From positions 1-34,696 of the forward strand of contig CALDIF010000054.1 in assembly GCA_937901905.1 (NCBI GenBank): DNA of 34,696 bases. Direction: 5' to 3'. This document shows positions 9,240 to 17,300 of the stretch, piece by piece. The DNA comes from an uncultured Porphyromonadaceae bacterium. Lineage in GTDB: Bacteria; Bacteroidota; Bacteroidia; Bacteroidales; Muribaculaceae. The notes under the pieces are model-generated. The model was not told the DNA's origin, did not search any database, and worked only from the letters and a program-made list of their open reading frames with translations. Made by a program: the position numbers and the translations under genes. Position 1 is the stretch's first letter. The number at the start of each line of letters is the position of its first letter.

Positions 9240-11416
9240 AGCTCGGTGATACTTCTTACGATTAGTTTGTACTCTACTCCGTTGAGGCGGCCGAAGCGTG
9301 CCTCTGCCTCCTTGATATAGCCTGTGTAGCGGTAGCCGTCATGGTCTATCTGCACGAGGGCGTTGAGGTCTGTTGGCAGATCCATGTCCTCGGTCATGAA
9401 CTCCAACTCACCTGCCGAGAATAATGCGATGCCGGCAGGGATTTCGATGTCGGTCAGTGCGTTATCTCCATCGCTGGATGTCATGGAAAGCGTCACAGCT
9501 TTACCGTTGCCGAGAACAGCGATGAATGCCTGGTTACTGTTGGCGCACACCGAGGGAGCAAAAGATGCCATATAATCAGGATTGTAGTTGTTCACTCCTC
9601 CGCTGGCTTCCGCATAACGAACAAAGAATACATCTTCGTCGGCCTTATCGTCTTTTGTGTCGCTCTCACCTTTACGAATGGTGAACTCCACACCATATCG
9701 GTCGGCGCGGTACTTACTGATGAGTGAGAGCTTCTTGTCGGTCAGCTCATAGCCAGTAGTGTAATAGTTGGTGAAGTTGGTTTCCAGGCGACCGTCAATC
9801 TCTCCGTAGTCTTTCTTGGAATAGCCTGCTTCAATCTGGGAGTAAATCAAGTCATCTACTACCTCGTACTTGACATCACGGATATTCTCCACTGTCTTGA
9901 CCACCTCAGGGACAAACACGGCGGAACGGTGGACGAACTGTAGCTCATTGCCTACCATACGGTAAGTGTAACCGAATACAGCCTCCATCCAGTCGGCGAA
10001 GTTTCCGAATGTGGTATATATTTTTGCGTTTGCGATGCGTCGTAACTCCTCGCCTGGTACGATGAGAGTATTCGCGAGAAGTCCACCCGCATCCTCCGCA
10101 ATGCTGACGGTGATACCCTCACCAGCAATGCTGTCAACCAACTTTTGTGCGAGTTCCTGTGGCCTTATCCCACGGCATGAGACGGTCTCTTTGATGGGAT
10201 CGTCCCAGTTTACGTTCATAGACGCATAATTGAAAAACATCTTGCCTTCCAGTTCCAGACCGATGTATGTGTTGTCGTGACCTGTCGGGACGTTTACTGA
10301 CAATGAACCGAAATATCCCCCAGTCCCGAAACTGATGCTGCGGTCTTGGTAATAATTTTCGGCTTTGCCTCGGTTAATCCATCTCCCATTTTGGAACTCG
10401 TATATCTCGTTCTGCTGCCAGTATTCACTGTAACATGGATTATCCCTGCTTCCCACGACACCGAACACGCCATTGAACTCTGACCCCATGTTTTGCCCCC
10501 AACGTGAAGCCGCTACTGCTTTCAATGCGCTCAAGTCGGCAAAAACATTCTCCTTTATCGAATTGACGAGAATGTTCATGTTGGAGCCGTGTATCATCTT
10601 GTGCTGGATGTCGTCGCTGATGAGTGTGCCTACGAAGGTGCGAGTGTTCCCACCGCCTTGTGCCTCCTCTATAGTCTTCACACGCAGATAAGACACGTCC
10701 ACATCGGGGTGGTCGATGAGGGTTATGGAACTGTCTTTTGTGTAAGGGCAAAAGTAGCAGCGGACATAGCCTCTCATTTGCAGCCTTACTATTAAGCCGC
10801 TTTTGACCACTTTGGCAAAGAACTCCTGAGCAGGCAAATCATCGGGCACAGCATCCGAGTCTCTAACCTCATTAGACAGCTCGACATACTCTTTTGAAAT
10901 GATTGTTGAACCGCTCTCATTAAGTAGTGTGGTGACATCACCTCTGGGGTTGTCGGTGTGCATGAACGAATAGACTCCATTATTGCGCATCAAGATGCGG
11001 TTCATGTTGACCCGAGTAACAGAGAAATCACCGACCGGGTACTCGTACTTCTGCGACTTTTTGCTCTTGAGCTTCGAGGCGAGTGCATTGTCGAGCGCAT
11101 TGATACTCATGGCATCATTCTCTATCTCTATCGTGGAGAAATCAAGCTCGGCCTCGTACTGCTTCTCCCACTCATGAGTGTTGGTTATTGTATAGACTGA
11201 CACACTCGCCGAGGCCTTGAAGCCGTCGGTGAGATACAAGTCCCACAAGAGGTCTTTGATGTCGCCCACAAAGACGAACTCGGTGGAGAATGACCGCATC
11301 ACACCCGAATAGTCGGTGCGCTTGAGCGAGAACGCTATCTCATCCCAATTCTTCAAGCACTCGTCGGGTATCATGTACTCGGTCTCGCCTATTGTCAGTA
11401 TGTACTTCGTCAGCAT
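9236..11416 (-). CDS. Large tail-tip protein, hub- or distal-tail-like (726 aa)
   Basis: A long structural protein between the DUF3846 gene and the 288-aa tail gene. The N-terminal 130 residues (TKYILTIGETEYMIPDE, SFSTEFVFVG) resemble the distal-tail or hub proteins of Bacteroidales siphoviruses, which open with beta-sandwich domains. The middle contains long beta-rich stretches, and the C-terminus (GYIKEAEARFGRLNG) looks like a repeat-containing attachment region. The longest frame starts seven codons upstream at 11437. I prefer the ATG at 11416 because a TAACTTTG promoter box sits inside those seven codons, so a transcript from that promoter could not include the upstream ATG. The 3' end overlaps the next gene by four bases. 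The tail role is confident from context; the exact hub or Tal identity is not. Confidence 0.82.
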   Translation of the reverse strand: MLTKYILTIGETEYMIPDECLKNWDEIAFSLKRTDYSGVMRSFSTEFVFVGDIKDLLWDLYLTDGFKASASVSVYTITNTHEWEKQYEAELDFSTIEIENDAMSINALDNALASKLKSKKSQKYEYPVGDFSVTRVNMNRILMRNNGVYSFMHTDNPRGDVTTLLNESGSTIISKEYVELSNEVRDSDAVPDDLPAQEFFAKVVKSGLIVRLQMRGYVRCYFCPYTKDSSITLIDHPDVDVSYLRVKTIEEAQGGGNTRTFVGTLISDDIQHKMIHGSNMNILVNSIKENVFADLSALKAVAASRWGQNMGSEFNGVFGVVGSRDNPCYSEYWQQNEIYEFQNGRWINRGKAENYYQDRSISFGTGGYFGSLSVNVPTGHDNTYIGLELEGKMFFNYASMNVNWDDPIKETVSCRGIRPQELAQKLVDSIAGEGITVSIAEDAGGLLANTLIVPGEELRRIANAKIYTTFGNFADWMEAVFGYTYRMVGNELQFVHRSAVFVPEVVKTVENIRDVKYEVVDDLIYSQIEAGYSKKDYGEIDGRLETNFTNYYTTGYELTDKKLSLISKYRADRYGVEFTIRKGESDTKDDKADEDVFFVRYAEASGGVNNYNPDYMASFAPSVCANSNQAFIAVLGNGKAVTLSMTSSDGDNALTDIEIPAGIALFSAGELEFMTEDMDLPTDLNALVQIDHDGYRYTGYIKEAEARFGRLNGVEYKLIVRSITEL

Positions 11417-11421
11417 ACCGA

Positions 11422-11469
11422 CAAAGTTAGCCGCCATTACGGTCGGTTTCTCAAAAGGTCAAATTCTTG
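11422..11469 (-). promoter_or_regulatory. Class II promoter-like cassette, copy A
   Basis: Read on the minus strand, it has CAAGAATTT, then ten bases, then GAAACCGACC, then exactly 11 bases, then TAACTTTG, which fits the Bacteroidetes -7 consensus TAnnTTTG. The same elements at identical spacing occur before the portal gene (25942-25989). The A of ATG at 11416 is six bases after the box, so a transcript would be leaderless or nearly so. No TTG-type -33 element is visible at the usual distance; GAAACCGACC occupies that general area. Confidence 0.6.
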
Positions 11470-11509
11470 GTGACCATGACAACCACCGAAATAGCGGTAA
11501 CTCGTTGAT

Positions 11510-11537
11510 AGTTAGTGATTATTCTTGGTCACTAACT
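11510..11537. promoter_or_regulatory. Inverted repeat, possible operator
   Basis: AGTTAGTGA at 11510-11518 and its perfect complement TCACTAACT at 11529-11537 are separated by ten bases. The spacer contains ATTCTTGG, a word that recurs about 60 bases away (11463-11470) inside class II cassette A; the related ATTCTTG lies in copy B before the portal gene. It lies in the short gap between the DUF3846 gene and the 726-aa tail gene. There is no T-run after either arm, so an operator is more likely than a terminator. Confidence 0.4.
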
Positions 11538-11555
11538 TAATCACTCGTAATCGGC

Positions 11556-11840
11556 TCACTTGACCATGTTGCTTGGACACATCAGCGCATTGCCGGCGAT
11601 GTAGTCATGTGGGAAGATTGCGCCCCGTGCCTTGGCGAGGACGGTGGCTGTGGGGTTCGGTTCAAGCACGCCCTTGCCTTCCTCGTTCACGACCATTATC
11701 ACATTCGGGGAGAGCTCGACAATATCAATCAACCCCTCCACAAATCCCTGCAACTCTTCCAATGAGAAGTCACCGCCGTTGGCAGGACGCACACCCGTCA
11801 TCCTGCCGTCGGTCTTGATGAGAATGGCATCATGTCTCAT
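11556..11840 (-). CDS. DUF3846 family protein
   Basis: A 94-residue protein with the DUF3846 pattern: an N-terminal strand followed by GGDFSLEELQGFVEGLIDIV, then a beta segment with VVNEEGK, and a C-terminal PHDYIAGNALM. The family is common in phages and mobile elements of Firmicutes and Bacteroidetes, and its function is unknown. The ATG overlaps the stop of the upstream SH3-barrel gene by four bases, so the two form an operon driven by class I cassette copy 1. An accessory regulatory or host-interaction role is plausible but not shown by the sequence. Confidence 0.82.
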   Translation of the reverse strand: MRHDAILIKTDGRMTGVRPANGGDFSLEELQGFVEGLIDIVELSPNVIMVVNEEGKGVLEPNPTATVLAKARGAIFPHDYIAGNALMCPSNMVK

Positions 11841-12172
11841 ACAGCAATGGCGATGAAATTCTCAACTCGGAAGCTGCGGAATGCTTGCTTCTTGGTGTCC
11901 CAGTAGCACAGGGTCGAGAAGTTCGGAGCCTTTGCGCTTCTCTTGCGGAAGGTCACCCCGGCAGGGAGATTGCACAAAGTGCCGTAGGCAACTCTCGCAG
12001 ACCCATCGACTTTCTCGTAGAAGAATTTCACGACTCCCTGACGCATGGCCTTGACGAGGCGGTAGAGCGTCCACGCTTTTTTCAGTGCTGCACTCCAAGT
12101 GTAGTTCTGGGTCTCGAAGATGTGATGAGCATAGTTCATGACTCTCACGCGGAAATTTGATGTCGTTTTCAT
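11837..12172 (-). CDS. SH3-barrel-like (DUF2693-type) small protein
   Basis: A 111-residue basic protein. The N-terminal half (MNYAHHIFETQNYTWSAALKKAW) resembles the helical segment found before SH3-type barrels in Bacteroidetes mobile-element proteins. The C-terminal half carries VKFFYEKVDGSARVAYGTL and YWDTKKQAFRSFRVENFI, typical of the DUF2693/SH3 beta-barrel proteins of Bacteroidales phages and plasmids. It is the first gene after class I cassette copy 1 and is coupled to the DUF3846 gene by a four-base overlap. A nucleic-acid or regulatory binding role is common speculation for the family. The family match is reasonably strong; the function is unknown. Confidence 0.78.
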   Translation of the reverse strand: MKTTSNFRVRVMNYAHHIFETQNYTWSAALKKAWTLYRLVKAMRQGVVKFFYEKVDGSARVAYGTLCNLPAGVTFRKRSAKAPNFSTLCYWDTKKQAFRSFRVENFIAIAV

Positions 12173-12178
12173 AAAGAG

Positions 12179-12280
12179 ATGAATTAAATGTTTGACTTTT
12201 AATGAATTATTTGTTATTATTTATATTGCAAAGATAATACCAAATAACCTATAGGCGGTTCTCTTTTTCGCCGTTTTTTT
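12179..12280 (-). promoter_or_regulatory. Class I promoter-like cassette, copy 1
   Basis: On the minus strand there is a GGCGAAAAAGAGAACC block, a palindromic AACC-N7-GGTT element (12246-12260) and TATCTTTG (12229-12236), which matches the Bacteroidetes -7 box. A 20-base leader block (12179-12198) follows and ends seven bases before the ATG of the SH3-barrel gene. A near-identical cassette precedes the 196-aa gene (26691-26783). The AACC element lies where a -33 box would be expected, but no TTTG is present. Confidence 0.7.
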
Positions 12281-12323
12281 CGTCATCCAACTCTTTTTAA
12301 CGTGGTAATTCTTAATGTCTTAT

Positions 12324-12797
12324 CTACTTAACATTGACCAACTTTGCCAACATCTTACGTGCATCATGTATGCGCCTTTTGACCGTCCCGAGCGGTAGAC
12401 CTCTGGCGGTTGCTATCTCAACCAGGGAATACCCTTTGGCGAAGTCCATGAGTGTGTCCACCGCCACGCTCTTGCGTTGCAGCTCACCGACGATGGCGAG
12501 AACTTCATTCACTCTCGCCCTTTGGTCTGCTTCCTCACCGCCCGGCTCGTCCCACAACCCCAGTCGCTGGGTATGGGTAGAAGACAGTTTCTGCTCGGTG
12601 TTCTGCCACAGGTTGCGCATGATTGCCCGGCACCATGTGAGCAACGGACGGCGGCAGTCGTACCTGTCACGAGCCTCTAACGCTCTTGTTACGGCTTCGG
12701 CGGCGAGGTCGTAGGCTCGCTCATCGTGGTAGTAGTACCGCTCGGCAATCTTGATCAGCGAGAAGTACACGTCCACAATGCCCTCGTCAAAGGTCAC
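12324..12797 (-). CDS. ECF-like sigma-70 family sigma factor
   Basis: A 157-residue protein with the two-domain layout of a minimal sigma factor. Region 2 spans about residues 10-80: YDLAAEAVTRAL, then a LLTWCRAIMRNLWQN motif like the WxxxIxRN of ECF factors. Region 4 spans about residues 110-153: GYSLVEIATARGLPLGTVKRRIHDAR, a clear helix-turn-helix. It should direct host RNA polymerase to phage promoters. Its ATG overlaps the stop of the coiled-coil gene by 11 bases, so the two are co-transcribed. Class I cassette copy 1 begins about 40 bases downstream of its stop. Whether it recognises the class I cassettes, the class II cassettes or something else cannot be told here. Confidence 0.85.
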   Translation of the reverse strand: MTFDEGIVDVYFSLIKIAERYYYHDERAYDLAAEAVTRALEARDRYDCRRPLLTWCRAIMRNLWQNTEQKLSSTHTQRLGLWDEPGGEEADQRARVNEVLAIVGELQRKSVAVDTLMDFAKGYSLVEIATARGLPLGTVKRRIHDARKMLAKLVNVK

Positions 12798-12978
12798 GGC
12801 TCAGATGCAGCATCTCTCGGGCTGACCGCTGCATGGAGGTGATGAGGTTGTCCAACTTGTCGCATCGAAGGCGACGGACTTCACTCTCGACTGCGCACAA
12901 TTCACGGCGCATTGCCCTGACCTCTCGGCGCAAGGCTCTGATTTCCTTTCTCAATCGTCTCATATCCGCAAAATTCAA
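12787..12978 (-). CDS. Small coiled-coil protein upstream of the sigma factor
   Basis: A 63-residue, Arg/Leu/Glu-rich protein predicted to be one continuous helix with heptad spacing (RRLRKEIRALRREVRAMRRE). No family is recognised. It overlaps the sigma-factor ATG by 11 bases, so the two are translationally coupled, which suggests a functional partnership such as an anti-sigma or co-regulator. That is inference only. An alternative is a small structural or scaffold protein. It is supported as a gene by tight coupling and by composition unlike random ORFs in this region. Confidence 0.65.
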   Translation of the reverse strand: MNFADMRRLRKEIRALRREVRAMRRELCAVESEVRRLRCDKLDNLITSMQRSAREMLHLSRDL

Positions 12979-13173
12979 TGATTTCGTTTTCTATCATTAC
13001 CATTTTGGCGGCAATAAGTTCGATTGAGGTGTAAAAATAGCGATTTTGGACGTTGTTAGGCCTTATTATTTGCCCTTTTAATGTGTTGAAATGGTGGTAT
13101 TTAAGTAGAAAAAATGGCTCTTGAATGGCCGTTTTTGGGCTCATTTTTGTGCCATTTTGAGTGTATTTAGACG

Positions 13174-13203
13174 AAAAAAGCCCCGAAACCGAGGTTCCGA
13201 GGC
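13174..13203 (-). terminator. Rho-independent terminator after the 92-aa gene
   Basis: On the minus strand a ten-base stem (GCCTCGGAAC / GTTTCGGGGC, with two G-U pairs) encloses the four-base loop CTCG and is followed directly by six Ts. It lies 50 bases past the 92-aa gene's stop and ahead of the sigma-factor operon, which it insulates. Confidence 0.85.
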
Positions 13204-13253
13204 GGGTCTTGTCGAAAAATTGTCGCTAAAATCGTCAAGACTGTATTTTTATG

Positions 13254-13532
13254 TTAAAATATTGGACAAGTGGGGTCAACGACTGATGAGGAACGGGGCA
13301 ATTGTTTATAGTCACCATTTTCGTCAAATCCAGCAAAACGGCAACCATGACCCTTTCTCTCATATATGCGGTTAAAGGTAAACATAAAAGAACCCTTGTA
13401 CATTGTAATATTTTCTCCACCTTCAATTTGAACAACAACTTTGATTTCGTGCTTATCTGTAAAGCGAAAAGTGTAAATCTCCCCAACTTTTAGTTGAGGG
13501 AATAAAGAGTTATTTCTACACTTACACTTCAT
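13254..13532 (-). CDS. Solitary 92-aa gene of unknown function (moron-like)
   Basis: A 92-residue protein with a Cys-Lys-rich N-terminus, a beta-rich middle (KVGEIYTFRFTDKHEIKVVV) and a C-terminus carrying CRFAGFDENGDYKQLP. I recognise no family. The coding region and its surroundings are visibly AT-richer than the structural genes. It is its own transcription unit: a terminator lies upstream (13646-13675), a plausible promoter at 13585-13614, and a terminator downstream (13174-13203). That is the classic layout of a phage moron gene inserted between late genes. An overlapping frame on the same strand (13235-13486) is less protein-like. Confidence 0.7.
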   Translation of the reverse strand: MKCKCRNNSLFPQLKVGEIYTFRFTDKHEIKVVVQIEGGENITMYKGSFMFTFNRIYERKGHGCRFAGFDENGDYKQLPRSSSVVDPTCPIF

Positions 13533-13584
13533 TGTCGTAAAAATTGAATATAACTTTCTATAATATTAGATGCAAAAAGTGTAC

Positions 13585-13614
13585 CAAAGTTTAACGCAGA
13601 AGCTAATTGGGCAA
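13585..13614 (-). promoter_or_regulatory. Promoter for the 92-aa gene
   Basis: On the minus strand, TTG (13612-13614) is separated by 18 bases from TAAACTTTG (13585-13593), close to the Bacteroidetes consensus TTTG-N19-21-TAnnTTTG with one extra base inside the -7 box. It is 52 bases upstream of the ATG at 13532 and downstream of a terminator, so the gene needs its own promoter. Confidence 0.5.
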
Positions 13615-13645
13615 CATTTTGACAAAAAATATTCCAAATATGCGC

Positions 13646-13675
13646 AAAAAGGGGCGCAAAATATTCCGCACCCCT
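13646..13675 (-). terminator. Rho-independent terminator after the 201-aa gene
   Basis: On the minus strand an eight-pair stem (AGGGGTGC / GCGCCCCT, one T-G pair) with a ten-base AT-rich loop is followed by a run of Ts. It begins about 30 bases past the stop of the 201-aa gene, so it ends the tape-measure operon. Confidence 0.75.
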
Positions 13676-13707
13676 CAAAACGCAGTATATAAAAATAAAA
13701 TGGCAGG

Positions 13708-14313
13708 TCACATAAACATCGACATCATGGGAGGCATCTTAGCCATTTGTTTGTTCCGCTCCACCGCCTGACGCACAAGGTTGGCATACACTGCCGCATT
13801 AGTGGTTGCAGGGTCAATGGACATCTTCAAAGTAGACATCACGAAAGCAATCTCGCCAAACCAGGCCTTGCGTTTCTCGACTGGTGACTGTTGCTTCATC
13901 GTTCCCCTTTCCTCGGCAAGTTCAGCCAGTCGTTTAATCTCGTAACGAGCCTCGTCAAGCATCGCCTTGCAACGGCTGTTCACAGCATCATCACTTGTAA
14001 GCAAATTCTCATTCACGTCAAGTTCGAGCAGCACATCTTTCGCCATGTCGAAGCGTTCCTGACTGATGAGGGCGAGGCAGATTTTCAGGCATTTTTCCTT
14101 CATCTGCAACTTCTGCAGTTCTTCTTCCTCTATCATGTCCATCTTCGCCTGTGTCGGCGTGGCGAGTTCCTTGTACTCGGTCAGGATCTGTTGGAGGCAG
14201 GCAAGTTTCTCTTCCTCGGTCGAGGTCTCGTCCTTGTCAAGCAACACGGACGGATTGCCGCACGACAACTCTATGAGGTCGTGCAGGGTAAGTTGGTCAA
14301 GTCGTGTCTTCAT
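13708..14313 (-). CDS. 201-aa protein following the tape measure
   Basis: A helix-rich protein with charged stretches (TSTEEEKLACLQQILTEY, EARYEIKRLAELAEERG) and a Met-rich C-terminus (MAKMPPMMSMFM). No family is recognised. Its ATG overlaps the tape-measure stop by four bases, so translation is coupled, and it ends at a terminator. Position and coupling suggest a tail-assembly partner of the tape measure protein, either a chaperone or a minor tail component. The helical, acidic sequence would fit a chaperone. That role is inferred only from gene order. Confidence 0.75.
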   Translation of the reverse strand: MKTRLDQLTLHDLIELSCGNPSVLLDKDETSTEEEKLACLQQILTEYKELATPTQAKMDMIEEEELQKLQMKEKCLKICLALISQERFDMAKDVLLELDVNENLLTSDDAVNSRCKAMLDEARYEIKRLAELAEERGTMKQQSPVEKRKAWFGEIAFVMSTLKMSIDPATTNAAVYANLVRQAVERNKQMAKMPPMMSMFM

Positions 14314-17300
14314 ACCCTACTTGCGATATAAGCGTTAAACTTCTGGCGTTTCATCTCTCGCCGTATGGTCTCTTGGGTTTCTCGCAGTGCTTTGGTCACT
14401 GCTTTGGTATTGGCAGCCATGCGGTTCTCCAATGCCGAATAGTCGTTGATGACTATAGGCTGGCCAGTGGCACGGTCACGAGGCACAGCAGTCGGCAACG
14501 ACGCACCGAGGGCGAGCGCATCTTCCATTGTGAACTTGGGGAACACCTCCGCACCTTTCGGCAGGTCAAGCAGTGTCGGCTTGTCGGGTGTCACCCATGC
14601 CTTGCCGTTGAACATCACCAACTCTTGGCTGCCACCCTCACCGACGAGAGCGAGACCGCCAGGGTGAGGCTTGCCTTTCGTACCCTCTTTGTAGGCTTTG
14701 ATGGGCTTGGCCAACGCTGTGGCTACTTGGATGGCACCCATTGCACCCACGAAGACCGACAGTGGAATATTAGGTGGCCACATGGCGAGGGCTTGCATGA
14801 TACCGAGCGCGGTGGCGATGCCGATCTGAGCGATACTGTTAGCTTTCTCCATGACGGCTTTCTTGTACTCCATTTGGGCTTTGCGTTTCTCCAGTTGTTC
14901 CTGCTTTGCTGCGGTGGCAGCAGCAGCATCACGCTTGCGGATTTCAGCCTCCTCATTGGTGATAGCACCACGCTCGGCGAGGTACTCGATGTGTTCCACC
15001 TCTTGGTCGTAACGCTGCTGCTCGGCTTCGAGGAGTTCATCTATCTTAGCGATTTGGTTGTCATAGAGAGCGGTCACAAAGCCACTGATTTTGTCAATAG
15101 CCTCACCTGCTTTCTGCACCCAGTCTTGAATGTTCTGCATCTTCTTTTGATGGGCGTCCTTTTCTTTTTGTGCGGCTTCTTGGGTGGCATCGCTTTCGCG
15201 CTCGATCTGCGCTATTGCCGCATCGGTGGTTGCAGTTCTTATGCCGATTTCCGCATCAGCGAGCGACTTGAGGAGTTCTATGGCTTGGTCATGGGTCAAG
15301 CCGTATGCTTCAAGAATGGAAGCGGCAGCATCCAATTCGCCATTCTTGACCATCTCGGTCAGTTCTACAATCATGTCCTCATCAACGGCACCGATAGCAG
15401 CCAGTTGCTTAATGACCAAGTCATACTGAGCCTTAGCCGTCTTGATGGCGTACTGCTCCGACAGCCGGGCGGTTTCCTCTTGATATTGCTTCTTTATCTC
15501 GGCAATTTTCTCCTCGTTGCCCTCGGTTTCGGCAAGTTCCTGCGCATATTTCTCTTTTAGGGCATTTAGGTCATTGGTGTACTGGGCATCTCGCATCACC
15601 TGCTCTGCTTCTCCTTGAGACAAGACTTGCTCTATCTCTTTTTGGGCAAGTTCCTGCTTGTGCTTGAGAACTTCATCTGCCAATTCTTTTTTGCGCTTGG
15701 TGGCATCAGCATCAATACCTTTGTCTATATCTTTGTAAGCATCTAAAAGTGCGGCTTTTTCTTCTTCGTACTCTTTGTCAGACATTTTTTTAGCATTGTG
15801 TGAGGCTTCAAGGTCTGCGTCTAATTGTTTATAACGCTTTTCGTTGGCAGCTTTTTCGATTTCTGCTTGTTTTTCAATCGCTTCCTCACGTTTCTCTATC
15901 CATTTATCGGAGTACTCCTCTAAAAGTTTGTCCTCACTGTTTATCGCATCGAGAAGGAACTTATTATCCGCTTCTTGTATTTCGCTAAATTCTTTAGGCT
16001 TGTCTTCATTGCCGCCACGACCACCACTGCCGCCACGACCACCACTGCCGCCACGACCACCACTGCCGCCAGAATTAAAAGCAGTGCCGATTTCTTCTTG
16101 CAGGTCAGAAGCTGTCTTTTCAGCATCTGCCTGTATATTATTTGCCATTTGAATGATTGCTTCATCCGCACCATCCAAACTTTTACGCAACTCATTAGCT
16201 TTCTGATTTCTATATTTATTGATTTTATCTTTACCAATACCAGTTAATTTATCTGGGTTACCAAATAAACTTAGTGTGTAGTCAAGTCCGGCAACGGAAG
16301 AATTTGGGTCGGATAATATTGCTTTTTCTTCATCTGTTAGATCGTCATAGTTATCAGGTGCAACGTAATATTTGCCACCGTTTTCAATCGTACCTTTGGC
16401 TTTACGCTCGATTTGTCGTTTAAATGCTTCTTCTGCAACAGCAGCTGCAGCCGCAGCCTTGGCGAGCGCATAGTACATTTTTATAACATTTGACGCTTGT
16501 TTCACCAATACATTATGGGCATCGTAAACGTTCTTAATGGCAAAGCCTGTATTGTCCAGTTCTTTTTTATAATCCTGGACAAACTGTTCCTGCTTTTTGA
16601 TGTCGCCGCCACATTCTTTCCATTTCTTTTGCAGATAAGTATAATTGGCAAGTTGCTTGGAAACAGAACTGGCTACTGACTCTGCCATTCCCTCCTCAAC
16701 TTTCTTTCTTGCCGCCATTTCATCGTTGACAACTCGCAAAGCCTCAATTCGTTCCTTTTCGGCTTCAGCAGCTTTCTCGCTCGCCTTACTTGCTTCTTCA
16801 CTTCCTTTTGTGAAAGCAACGAGAGCTCCAACGACAGTTAGCACTGCCATAGCAAGCAACACATAGGGATTTGCTTTGGCTACCAAATTAAATGCGGCTT
16901 GTGCAACTGTTGCGGCTTTGGTAGCAACGATACCCTTGCCCTCAGCTGCTGTCTTCATATTGATTGCCGCAGCCTCTGCCTTACGCTGGATTATGGCAAT
17001 GCCACGCATCAAGCTTGATTGCTTTTGAGTAAGAAGCGAAATTTTCTCAAGTGCCTGTGTTGCTTGCATAGCCCCTTGCACTTTAGCCATTACAACGGTT
17101 AGTTGTTCTTGGCTAAGCCCAAAAGCCTCGGCTGCACTCGTACAGAGACCAAATGTAGATGTTACAACTTGCCCAAAATCGGATATGGTATCGAATAGAC
17201 GCGTATCACTCGCAGCATTAGCGATAGACTCCTGCACATCACCAATAACATCTTTAAGTTGACCTGCGTCTTCAATCAAATCATGTATTTTCTGTTTTAA

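Noticed and set aside
12902..13144. An 80-codon minus-strand frame upstream of the coiled-coil gene
   Set aside because: Its second half lies out of frame over the coiled-coil gene and its first half is AT-rich noncoding-like sequence.
13235..13486. An 83-codon frame overlapping the 92-aa gene
   Set aside because: The 92-aa frame has a better composition and starts suitably after the promoter; this one looks like a shadow.
14304..15560. A 418-codon plus-strand open frame
   Set aside because: It is antisense to the tape measure gene, whose codon periodicity explains the lack of stops; its translation shows no protein-like features.
16011..16070. Short tandem repeat considered as a CRISPR-like array
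   Set aside because: The units abut with no spacers and encode a Gly-rich linker in the tape measure protein.
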